A model generated the notes under the pieces. That model saw nothing but the letters and a program-made list of their open reading frames with translations. It searched no databases and was not told the DNA's origin. This document shows, piece by piece, positions 15,830 to 23,384 of a stretch of 27,367 nt of DNA. Each line of letters starts with the position of its first letter. Position 1 is the stretch's first letter. Origin of the DNA: Promethearchaeota archaeon (GTDB taxonomy: Archaea > Asgardarchaeota > Lokiarchaeia > Sigyniarchaeales > SOKP01). The stretch is taken from positions 1 through 27,367 of the forward strand of contig JAUWZR010000006.1 in the NCBI GenBank assembly GCA_030615235.1. The letters are read 5' to 3'. A program made the translations under genes and the position numbers.

Positions 15830-16393
15830 ATGTCAATAGGAGAAGAAGAGTATAAATTTAAAATAACTGTTGTTGGTGATCCTGCTGTGGGTAAAACCAC
15901 TTTAATTAGAAAATATACCACGGGAGGTTTCCAAAAGGATTATATTGCCACTTTGGGTGCTCAATTTTCAAATTATGAAGAAAGGATAGAAGGTAAGCAA
16001 GTTAAACTATTCATCTGGGATATTGCAGGACAGGAAACTTTTGAAATGATGCGGCAGAAGTTTTATAAGGGAAGTAGCGCGGCGATAATTGTGTTTTCCC
16101 ATGCTCCCGAAGAATTAGAAAGTTTTAATCACATCAAAAAGTGGTTTAACGAACTCAAAAAATATTGCGGAGATATTCCAATTGCTTTATTTGGGAACAA
16201 AATAGATTTAATTTATGAAAACGAGTTGATTTCTAACGAGGAAAAAGTTAACGCAGATTTCAATGTTGGAAAATTTGTAAATGAATACGATATCATCGAA
16301 TACTTTAAAACAAGTGCTTTGACAGGACAAGGAGTTATTGAATCGTTTCAGAAACTAGTTAGAGAACTCTACTTCAATGTTTCTAAAGAATAA
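15830..16393 (+). CDS. Ras/Rab-like small GTPase
   Basis: A 187-residue single-domain small GTPase with all five motifs: G1 GDPAVGKTT (16-24), G2 Thr41 in IATLGAQF, G3 WDIAGQE (63-69) with the catalytic Gln68, G4 NKID (123-126) and G5 TSAL (161-164). The WDIAGQE form is typical of the Rab/Ras superfamily of eukaryotes and Asgard archaea. At the Ras Gly12 and Gly13 positions it has Pro18 and Ala19. The C-terminus ends NVSKE with no cysteine, so it lacks a prenylation site and membrane binding would need a partner. A short insertion (about 130-150) separates G4 from G5. It has a leaderless promoter and is divergent from the Glu-rich protein. Specific function unknown. Confidence 0.93.
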   Translation: MSIGEEEYKFKITVVGDPAVGKTTLIRKYTTGGFQKDYIATLGAQFSNYEERIEGKQVKLFIWDIAGQETFEMMRQKFYKGSSAAIIVFSHAPEELESFNHIKKWFNELKKYCGDIPIALFGNKIDLIYENELISNEEKVNADFNVGKFVNEYDIIEYFKTSALTGQGVIESFQKLVRELYFNVSKE

Positions 16394-16425
16394 AAAATTT
16401 AAAAAATAAATAATAATCAAAAAAT

Positions 16426-18678
16426 CTAAGTCTTTTTGTAGATAAACCGGTCCCAGCTTGAAGAATTGGGCATGTGTAAAGGCATATTTTTTCTCGCTCG
16501 TATTTCGAGGATAAGATCTTCTTCAAAATTATGTGGTACTTTTTCAAAACCAGAAAATTCGTATCCAAAAAACGCTCTTCCTTGAGTAGAACCTCGAATA
16601 TCGTCAGCTATGCCAATAGTTTCAGCTGCTGGAATTACACCATGAACTCTTACATATTCTCCTTCTGGAACTACATTCGTAATTTTACCACGTCGCCTGT
16701 TTATAATAGCATTAACTGGCCCCTCTGACCCCTCTGGAGTTTTCACATCAATTCTCTGAATAGGTTCAAAAAGATGAGGATCAGCGTCCAACATTGCTAA
16801 GGACATAGCAGAGAAAGCCATTCCTGCTATTTGTCCGTATGATGTATGGCGAGTGTCTTCATGAATAGTCATGTCTGTGAAAACTATTTTAAATCCTGCG
16901 GCTGGTTCTTTCGCAAGAATGCATTCTCCAAGCCAATCCCTAAAGGCGGCTGTTAAATAAGATTTAACTTTATCAAATCGTTGTAATCCTGAGGTGCCAT
17001 TTACGAGTAAACTTCCTTGGTACACATCAACGATCCTTCTAGCTTCTTTCGCGTCCCAACCTGCTTCTTCTCTTAAGATTTTTGCTCTATCTTTGTCATG
17101 CATCAGATCTGTTATTTTTCCGGAGTCAATTAGTTTTTCTGTAATCTCGTCTAGCGGTTCAATGTATAGCAAGATGCGATTATGGGAGTTAGCTGATTTC
17201 GTATAATAATCTCTGCTTCTCTTAGTAATTTTTTCTCGGTACACTATAATTGGTTCACCGATTATAATAGGAACTTGACTATTAATACGTTTGGTGAGTA
17301 TTTGAAGCTGTAATGGATCAATTCCACTTAAAATGAACTCTCCAGATTCTTTGTCCCGCCGATACATTGCAGTAGGATCTGCTTGAAGCCACTTACTTAC
17401 TACCGTATCTAATTTGTCGATTTCATGAGGATCTCGTGGCTTTATACTTCTTGAAACTACGGGTTCGCACGCATATTGGATTTTTTCAAAAGACGGCAGA
17501 AGTTTTGCTTCTTCTTTATCCTTTGGGACATCACTAGCTGACATAAATGTCTCTCCAGAGGGACAAATAAAACCATATAAAGCAAACAAATTTCCTGCAG
17601 GAATTTTTGGGATATCCAATAGATCTGTAATTTCCATGACTCCCAATCGTTTTACTCGATTACTTGTTCTGTTATTTACCAAATATATCGAGTCCGATAA
17701 TCGGAATGTTCCAGAAAAAACCCTGCCTATTAAAGTTGGTTGATATCCTCTCCTTGGATCTAAAAATATTTTGGTAATCATACCATATAATGGACCATTC
17801 GGATCACTATTTTGAAGCGATTGTCCTAGTTCTGAGCTGAGATCACCGCCCCAAACGTGAGGTATCCTATATTTTGCTGCTTCCACAGGATTGGGTAAAT
17901 GATCCACAACCATCCTTAACATAGGCTCGTCAAGTGGAAGATTATCTCTTAGCCACTGAATATCGCCTTCGTTATATTTTGCGAATACATCTTGTGGCTT
18001 TAAATCTTTTTCTAATAAAATTTCATATGTAAATCCCCAACCGTGTTTCGCTGAACCAACAGCAACGCTATTTTTGGCAAAATCAACGCCCCAACCTGAT
18101 CCTTCGGGTCTAATCTTTTTGATTAATTCATTTACCTGTCTTGATATTTTATCAATTTTTGCGAACGTATCTTGTGGACTTAACCTAAGCTCACTTATTA
18201 ACCGATCTACCTTATTAATAAATAGTACGGGTTTACAAAACTCTTCACCAACGGATAATCGAATATTTGTCTCTGTTTGAGTCATAATGCCTTCTAAAGC
18301 ATCAACGAGAATTATAGCTCCATCACTACCCCTAAGAGCACGCGATACTTCTCCGGTAAAAGAAATATGCCCAGGAGTATCGTTAATTTGAAGGATGTAC
18401 GGTTCATCATCATCTGGTTTTCTTGAGTCATTGAATGCTAATAGAACTACACTCGTGAAAATAGTAATTCCTCTTGCCTGTTCCTCTTCATCAGAATCAG
18501 TCATCTGAAGTTGTCCGGCGTCTTCTTCCCTCATTAAACCTGCACGTCTTAACAGGTAGTCGGTTGCGGTTGTTTTACCATGGTCTATATGTGCAACTAT
18601 GGAAAATAACCGTTTTTTCTCGAACGAACCTGATGTAATGAGTTGTGCAATTTCATCGGGATTTTTTACTTTAACCAT
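16426..18678 (-). CDS. fusA: Archaeal elongation factor 2 (translocase GTPase), divergent form
   Basis: A 750-residue EF-2, close to the family's usual length. It has G1 AHIDHGKTT (29-37), the switch I region EEEQARGITI (64-73), G3 NDTPGH (99-104) and G4 NKVD (155-158), then domains II-V in order (for example SEGPVNAIINRRRGKI in domain V, 651-666). It drives GTP-dependent translocation on the ribosome. Two places depart from the norm: after G3 it reads ISFTGEV rather than VDFGGDV, and the diphthamide loop is IHEDTRHTSYGQ (605-616) instead of HEDxxHRGPAQ. His611 is kept but the following residues are replaced. This suggests a divergent EF-2 paralogue or loss of diphthamide. The start ATG at 18678 follows AAAGAGTG, with a TATA-like AGATTTTAAATATTAG at about 18733-18750. 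Confidence 0.92.
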   Translation of the reverse strand: MVKVKNPDEIAQLITSGSFEKKRLFSIVAHIDHGKTTATDYLLRRAGLMREEDAGQLQMTDSDEEEQARGITIFTSVVLLAFNDSRKPDDDEPYILQINDTPGHISFTGEVSRALRGSDGAIILVDALEGIMTQTETNIRLSVGEEFCKPVLFINKVDRLISELRLSPQDTFAKIDKISRQVNELIKKIRPEGSGWGVDFAKNSVAVGSAKHGWGFTYEILLEKDLKPQDVFAKYNEGDIQWLRDNLPLDEPMLRMVVDHLPNPVEAAKYRIPHVWGGDLSSELGQSLQNSDPNGPLYGMITKIFLDPRRGYQPTLIGRVFSGTFRLSDSIYLVNNRTSNRVKRLGVMEITDLLDIPKIPAGNLFALYGFICPSGETFMSASDVPKDKEEAKLLPSFEKIQYACEPVVSRSIKPRDPHEIDKLDTVVSKWLQADPTAMYRRDKESGEFILSGIDPLQLQILTKRINSQVPIIIGEPIIVYREKITKRSRDYYTKSANSHNRILLYIEPLDEITEKLIDSGKITDLMHDKDRAKILREEAGWDAKEARRIVDVYQGSLLVNGTSGLQRFDKVKSYLTAAFRDWLGECILAKEPAAGFKIVFTDMTIHEDTRHTSYGQIAGMAFSAMSLAMLDADPHLFEPIQRIDVKTPEGSEGPVNAIINRRRGKITNVVPEGEYVRVHGVIPAAETIGIADDIRGSTQGRAFFGYEFSGFEKVPHNFEEDLILEIRARKNMPLHMPNSSSWDRFIYKKT

Positions 18679-18992
18679 TTCATTTTCACTCTTTAAACTT
18701 AAAGATCATAGTAATTAGCTATGAAATAATAAGACTAATATTTAAAATCTAAATTAGTAAATTAACAAAATCATAAAAATTTTATGGAAAAAGCAATCTA
18801 CTACTAACTTAAAAGATTTATTAAATGTTTTTTTATAAAATAGAGTAATAAATCTTGTTATATTATCGGTACTCTACAAAAAATTAGAATATTTCTTTAA
18901 ACAAAAATAAAGGTTTAAAACTAAAAATCATATATAAAATGAAGTATCTGTGATAATTTGGTTTTAGGTTAAATTTAAGAAAGAAATCGTAA

Positions 18993-19064
18993 TTAAAAAT
19001 CTATACGCTCAAGAAACGCGTCAGTGGTTTTTATTATTATTGTTCTTTTATCATACTTGTCCAT
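18993..19064 (-). CDS. Tiny ORF of 23 codons with Shine-Dalgarno sequence
   Basis: On the minus strand an ATG at 19064 opens 23 codons (MDKYDKRTIIIKTTDAF then LERIDF) and stops with TAA. GAGGT at 19073-19077 lies exactly 8 nt upstream, which is ideal spacing. Most other genes in the window are leaderless or have weak ribosome binding sites, so this is notable. It is the second of two such ORFs in tandem, 73 nt apart. The peptide is basic at first and then amphipathic; I recognise no family. It could be a small protein, a regulatory leader peptide or chance. Confidence 0.35.
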   Translation of the reverse strand: MDKYDKRTIIIKTTDAFLERIDF

Positions 19065-19072
19065 TTTTATTT

Positions 19073-19077
19073 ACCTC
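19073..19077 (-). promoter_or_regulatory. Shine-Dalgarno GAGGT before the 23-codon ORF
   Basis: GAGGT followed by AAATAAAA and ATG gives a spacing of 8 nt, the same as for the upstream tiny ORF. Confidence 0.5.
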
Positions 19078-19137
19078 TTTTTATTGGGTTTTTTGGGTAT
19101 TTTTTGATTAAAAAATTTTAAAAAAAAAGAAAATATT

Positions 19138-19215
19138 TCATGCCATTATTACAACAAAACTTACTGGGTTGGAGTTCATTTTAGCTTTTAACGCTTTAAT
19201 ATCGGTTCTTTCCAT
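19138..19215 (-). CDS. Tiny ORF of 25 codons with strong Shine-Dalgarno sequence
   Basis: On the minus strand an ATG at 19215 opens 25 codons (MERTDIKALKAKMNSNP then VSFVVIMA) ending in TGA. It is preceded by AAGGAGGTAAAAGCTA, with GGAGGT at 19224-19229 exactly 8 nt from the ATG, a near-perfect match to the complement of the 16S 3' end. The peptide has a charged N-terminal half and a hydrophobic tail VSFVVIMA. Upstream are an A-rich leader and AT-rich promoter-like DNA. I recognise no family. A charged leader plus a short hydrophobic core is compatible with, but does not show, a peptide precursor. Confidence 0.4.
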   Translation of the reverse strand: MERTDIKALKAKMNSNPVSFVVIMA

Positions 19216-19223
19216 TAGCTTTT

Positions 19224-19229
19224 ACCTCC
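19224..19229 (-). promoter_or_regulatory. Shine-Dalgarno GGAGGT before the 25-codon ORF
   Basis: GGAGGT followed by AAAAGCTA and ATG. It is the strongest ribosome binding site in the window and decides this start. Confidence 0.6.
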
Positions 19230-19382
19230 TTTTTTTTTTTTTATTTTTATTTTTCTTGTTTTTTGTTCTTAATTAAAATAAGGCAAGAATACATAATTAG
19301 TTTTTAATACTAAACTATAATTGAACTCTTGAACATTTGCTGAACCGATCTAAATACCGTGAAGAAGGAAAAAAAAAGGTGT

Positions 19383-20831
19383 TCATATAAAAGGTAAGAC
19401 CATATTTACCAATATGTAGATACTTCTTTTACCTGTTCTTGTCATTGTTTCTTTAGAATTCGATAAATTTACAATTCTTAAATTATCTGGAATTTTGTTT
19501 TTGATGAAATCTTTTAAGTATTCTACGAAAAGATAGTAATCTCTTATAGTTTTTACCCATAAGTAGCCATCTTTCTTAAAAAAATCCGGATTCTTTTGTA
19601 TAAATTTATCTGAGTGAATTTTATCTTTACTTGGAGGGCCCCGACGTAGATAAGATTTCTCTATTTCAGGTTTTTCGCAGTAAATAGCAATATTATAATC
19701 CTCATGATCTGCTTCAAAATATACTTCAAATTCTATTTTACCAAATCGCTCAGCGTGTGAGAATTCTTTTTCTCCGTTCGTTTTTACACGATCCCCTATG
19801 GAGTATAATTTATCCCTATTAATCGTATAATGAATCTCAGTATTTTCGTTTTTAAGCTCGACTATGAAGATATTATCAACAAGGGTCCTTTCTATAGTGG
19901 AGATGTTTATTTCCGGAATTTCTTCTATACTAAAGAATTTCTTATTCGGATTATTTAGAAATTCCATGATCCTCTGATTACAATATTTATATGCTTTTTC
20001 TGAAATTGAAGAAGCTACATTACGATTCTTATCAATAGGATCAGAAATGATGATATAATCGTTTTGAAAATGTTGAATCTTTCTTAAATCATTAATGGAC
20101 CTATTATGGAAATCAATTGGGTTATTTTTAAGTAAATTGAAATTAGAAAACAAATTTTGCAGAGTTTCGTAATGAAATATAAGAAGCTCTGCACTATAGC
20201 CAATGAATCCTACTTTTCCGACAGCACTTTTGTCACCGTAGCAATGATTAGCTTTAAAAAACTGTTTTAATATTCTTACTTCATTCTTTTGTTCTTCCGT
20301 TAAATTATTTTTGATAAAACGACCATGCCAAGGTGATCTATCGACCGCCGTCACGGGACCATAATTATTTATAAAATCCAAATCTAAATCGAAAAAAAGA
20401 ACGATATCGATTTTAATTTTATAATTTTCAGCGATATAGTCTACCGTTACATAAGGATGTTCAGCATAAAGGAGCTGTGGATTGCGAAATTCTTTTAGAG
20501 TTAACGATTTTTTTATCCAATTATTACATAAATTAAGAAAATCTTTCTTAGATTCTTTTTTTAATTTGTTTTTGCTTAAACCTTCGTATTTTGGTTTATA
20601 TAGCTCATAATTCAGTCCAATAAATAAATCAATGTCAAAATCATTTTTTAATTGCGTTTGTTTGATTCCTGTTGAGCCTTGAGGTTCGATTTTTGTATAT
20701 GAAATATTTAATTGTTGCGCTTTCTCATCTAATAGCTTTCTCAGTTTTTCTGTAATGTTATTGATGATTGAAAGTTCTTTCTTTGTAGGAATAATTTCTT
20801 TAAGAATTTCATTAAAAATACTTTTAATCAC
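19383..20831 (-). CDS. cca: CCA-adding enzyme, archaeal class I tRNA nucleotidyltransferase
   Basis: A 482-residue enzyme that adds or repairs the CCA end of tRNAs. The nucleotidyltransferase core is visible: GSTGIKQT (52-59), then NDFDIDLFI with Asp66 and Asp68 as metal ligands, and the third Asp at 142 in KIDIVLFF. RSPWHGRF and DPIDKNRNVASSIS follow, as in archaeal CCA enzymes, and the length is close to the usual 440-460 residues. The start is a GTG at 20829-20831 that overlaps the stop of the acetyltransferase gene in GTGATTAA, so translation is probably coupled. It is the last gene of the aIF5B-GNAT-cca operon. Archaeal tRNA genes often lack encoded CCA, which makes the enzyme essential. 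Confidence 0.93.
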   Translation of the reverse strand: MIKSIFNEILKEIIPTKKELSIINNITEKLRKLLDEKAQQLNISYTKIEPQGSTGIKQTQLKNDFDIDLFIGLNYELYKPKYEGLSKNKLKKESKKDFLNLCNNWIKKSLTLKEFRNPQLLYAEHPYVTVDYIAENYKIKIDIVLFFDLDLDFINNYGPVTAVDRSPWHGRFIKNNLTEEQKNEVRILKQFFKANHCYGDKSAVGKVGFIGYSAELLIFHYETLQNLFSNFNLLKNNPIDFHNRSINDLRKIQHFQNDYIIISDPIDKNRNVASSISEKAYKYCNQRIMEFLNNPNKKFFSIEEIPEINISTIERTLVDNIFIVELKNENTEIHYTINRDKLYSIGDRVKTNGEKEFSHAERFGKIEFEVYFEADHEDYNIAIYCEKPEIEKSYLRRGPPSKDKIHSDKFIQKNPDFFKKDGYLWVKTIRDYYLFVEYLKDFIKNKIPDNLRIVNLSNSKETMTRTGKRSIYILVNMVLPFI

Positions 20832-21435
20832 ACCTTATCATACTCCAATGGTAAATATTTGTTCTGGGAGTTAAAACCTTATGAAGAATTCGAAAGCCAA
20901 AATGTTTATATAATTTAACATTTTTTTCTGAATTCGTCTCAAGAAAAATTGTTTTTTGGTCTTTCGCAATATAATTTATCATGAAACTTATCATCCTACT
21001 TCCAATTCCCTTCCCCTGATGTTTCGGGTCAATTCCAATAGTGGATAAATACCAATGCGGATCTGGGATTAGTTTTTTATGTAAATCCTCAGAAAAATCA
21101 TCGTTTTTTCTTAGAATATGTAAATTTTTCCACTTAATTTTAAATATAAGAGAAAGTGAACTGTTCTTTATTGATTTCCATATTGAAATAAATACATTTT
21201 CAGGTGGATACCATAACGAAATTCCTTTTAGATTTGAAGTTGATAAAACTACACCATGTTTCAAACAGTATTTAATCTGGAATTTAAAAATTTTGAATAA
21301 GGTCTTGTATCTTTCCTTATTATTGGGAATCAGTTTAGAAAAAACAGGATCTTCCTTAAAAGCATTGCTTAAAACCTCGCTAGCTAATTTTAGCTGATCG
21401 TTAGATAATGAGGTTAATCTTTGGATTTTGGACAT
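20824..21435 (-). CDS. GNAT-family N-acetyltransferase
   Basis: A 203-residue GNAT protein. The acetyl-CoA site is seen in YLSTIGIDPKHQGKGIGSRM, the family's motif A with Q/R-x-x-G-x-G. It is followed by IFLETNSEKNVKLYKHFGF, the typical motif B region. The N-terminal half (FKEDPVFSKLIPNNKERY) resembles acetyltransferases of small molecules or toxins. The ORF extends upstream to a GTG at 21453, but an ATG at 21435 lies 2 nt after the aIF5B stop and just behind GGTGGGG, so I choose it. It sits between translation genes with tight spacing, which hints at acetylation of a translation component, but the substrate is unknown. Confidence 0.85.
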   Translation of the reverse strand: MSKIQRLTSLSNDQLKLASEVLSNAFKEDPVFSKLIPNNKERYKTLFKIFKFQIKYCLKHGVVLSTSNLKGISLWYPPENVFISIWKSIKNSSLSLIFKIKWKNLHILRKNDDFSEDLHKKLIPDPHWYLSTIGIDPKHQGKGIGSRMISFMINYIAKDQKTIFLETNSEKNVKLYKHFGFRILHKVLTPRTNIYHWSMIRCD

Positions 21436-21437
21436 AT

Positions 21438-23249
21438 TTACATTCCCCACCACGGGTGTTGCATCGATCTTTGGAGGATAATATATTCTCGTAAAGCTTG
21501 TTTTTGATCCACGGTTAATTCATCTAGGAATTTTCCCATTAACTGTCTCACATGAGATTCAGGTACATTAACGAACAAAGTTTCGTCTTTATCGATATCT
21601 CTCCCTATCTCAATGCCGCGAATAGATATTGCTACTTCGGAATCTTTCACGGCTTTTTCTATAGTTTTACCTTTATCTTGAATTTGATGAACCCTTCTCG
21701 CTTTCTTTCCGTCAGCAGTGATTAATGTTACTTTAGGATATAAAGTACCTGCTTCAATGTGTACCCCAAATACTGCAGGATCTGAGTTTCTAAATATAAA
21801 ATCGGGAATCATTTTTAGCTTGGCAGGTAATATTAATTCGCTTAATCCTTTTGCAGTATCCTCTGCTTTTCGTATTTCAGCATATTCTATATAATCTTCC
21901 AACAATCTGTAAATAACATTATTCGTGAAAATTCTAATATTGTCTGTTATAGCTTGTTCTTTTGCATCAGGTAGAATAGCCACATTAAATCCTAAAACGG
22001 CTGCTGAATATGGATCAAGAATTTTAACTAAATTCGCATTCATGACATCTTCTTTCTTAATCGGACCCACATCAGCAATGCTTATCTTAACACCATTCTT
22101 TGTGAAATGATTTTCTAATGCTTCAAGAGAACCTAAAGTATCTGCTTTTAACACAACCCCGGCTTTATCTGTTTTAATTCGAATACTTTCAACTTCTGAT
22201 TCAATTTCGTTGTATATTATTTCTTCTTGTGAAGGATCATCCCCAATTCCTCTAAACGGAGAACCAGCAACAACATTTTCGAGATTAGGAGCGAGAATTT
22301 TAATTCCAGCTGCTGCACTTACTATATCTACGGAATCAAATTTTTGTCTAGGATCTCTTATCTCATCTAAAGGTTTCGGCATGAGTAAAGCTCTTACTTT
22401 CGACTTAACAGGTTTATCTAAGCCACCAACAATGAATTCTTCGCCTTTCTTGATTACTCCATCGTAAATTAGGACATCCATAGTTATTGCTTGGCCTTTT
22501 TCTTTCTTCACCTCCAAAACTACGCCTTTAGCGGGCCCTTCGCTAAATTTCAAATTTTCAGTTAAAAATTGTTGCACTAATCCCATTAAAACCATCAATA
22601 AAGTCGATATTCCCTCGCCTGTTTTGGCACTCGTAGGTACGATTGCTACTTTTTTAGTAAAATCTTTTATTTTATCGTAACGATCTATTCCTGTAAAACC
22701 TTCCTGTAAGAAATCTACCCCTATTTGAATTAATTTTTCGTCAAGAAAATCTCTAACATGAGGTTTTTGCTTATTATATGAATCTAAAAAATCTGCATCC
22801 TTTATAGATTTCCAGCCTGTTATCCTATCGATTTTATTAGCAGCAATAACAAATGGTACTTTCCGCTCGCGTAAAATTCTAACTGATTCCCATGTAATTG
22901 GCATATTACCTGCTGTTACATCGATAACCAATATTGCTATATCTGCAACAGCTCCCCCTCTTCTGCGTAGGTTCATAAAAGCAGCGTGTCCTGGAGTATC
23001 AATAATTAAAATGCCAGGTAATTGAATTTCTTTATCAGCAAATTCTTGCTTTGATTTTTTTAAGAACTCTTTTATATCTTCAGTGGGAAAATAAGATGCC
23101 CCAATGTGTTGTGTAATACCAGCAGCTTCTCTTTGTTGTACTACGGTTCCTCTAATATAATCTAACAGAGAAGTTTTACCGTGATCGATATGTCCTAGAA
23201 TCGAAGCAATAGGAGCCCTAATAATTTTTTTATCGGTTTCAGTCGCCAT
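21438..23249 (-). CDS. infB: Archaeal translation initiation factor aIF5B
   Basis: A 603-residue aIF5B, a GTPase that promotes subunit joining and initiator tRNA positioning. G1 is GHIDHGKTS (19-27), G2 lies in EAAGITQHIGASYFP (41-55), G3 is DTPGHAAF (84-91) and G4 is NKID (138-141). Beta-barrel domain II (GVVLEVKKEKGQAITMDVLI), domain III (GVVLKADTLGSLEAL) and domain IV follow, ending in HPWWGM. The full length matches the archaeal family, without the long N-terminal extension of the eukaryotic form. A TATA-like TTATTTTAAATC at 23264-23275 lies about 20 bp from the ATG, so it is leaderless and heads the operon with the GNAT and cca genes. Confidence 0.95.
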   Translation of the reverse strand: MATETDKKIIRAPIASILGHIDHGKTSLLDYIRGTVVQQREAAGITQHIGASYFPTEDIKEFLKKSKQEFADKEIQLPGILIIDTPGHAAFMNLRRRGGAVADIAILVIDVTAGNMPITWESVRILRERKVPFVIAANKIDRITGWKSIKDADFLDSYNKQKPHVRDFLDEKLIQIGVDFLQEGFTGIDRYDKIKDFTKKVAIVPTSAKTGEGISTLLMVLMGLVQQFLTENLKFSEGPAKGVVLEVKKEKGQAITMDVLIYDGVIKKGEEFIVGGLDKPVKSKVRALLMPKPLDEIRDPRQKFDSVDIVSAAAGIKILAPNLENVVAGSPFRGIGDDPSQEEIIYNEIESEVESIRIKTDKAGVVLKADTLGSLEALENHFTKNGVKISIADVGPIKKEDVMNANLVKILDPYSAAVLGFNVAILPDAKEQAITDNIRIFTNNVIYRLLEDYIEYAEIRKAEDTAKGLSELILPAKLKMIPDFIFRNSDPAVFGVHIEAGTLYPKVTLITADGKKARRVHQIQDKGKTIEKAVKDSEVAISIRGIEIGRDIDKDETLFVNVPESHVRQLMGKFLDELTVDQKQALREYIILQRSMQHPWWGM

Positions 23250-23263
23250 TTAAACTCACTTTT

Positions 23264-23275
23264 GATTTAAAATAA
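23264..23275 (-). promoter_or_regulatory. TATA-like promoter of the aIF5B operon
   Basis: Minus-strand TTATTTTAAATC lies 15-26 bp before the ATG at 23249. The 135-bp spacer also holds a plus-strand AT-rich box (TTTAAAAAAATTAGG, about 23346-23360) for the gene at 23385. Confidence 0.45.
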
Positions 23276-23384
23276 TAGTAAAAATCTAATGTATTCTCAT
23301 AATTATACAATCCATAATATGATATAGATTTTATTTAACACGGAATTTAAAAAAATTAGGAAACATTAAATCTACTAATTTAAC

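Larger units (their letters stand above)
18679..19382. other. 704-bp gap between the EF-2 and CCA enzyme genes
   Basis: Contains the EF-2 promoter region, two tiny minus-strand ORFs with Shine-Dalgarno sequences (listed separately), and very A/T-rich tracts, including a T-run of about 14 at 19229-19242 which is the A-rich leader of the upper small ORF. A perfect 7-bp inverted repeat (TAGAGTA/TACTCTA, 18841-18847 and 18870-18876) is too short to call. No tRNA-like or GC-rich RNA gene was seen. Confidence 0.6.

Noticed and set aside
18841..18876. Inverted repeat TAGAGTA/TACTCTA as a terminator or RNA element
   Set aside because: Arms of 7 bp with a 22-nt spacer and no GC-rich stem. Too weak to call.
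21436..21453. GTG start for the GNAT gene overlapping aIF5B
   Set aside because: The ATG at 21435 comes right after the aIF5B stop with a G-rich ribosome binding site at suitable distance, and the extra six residues are not part of the fold.
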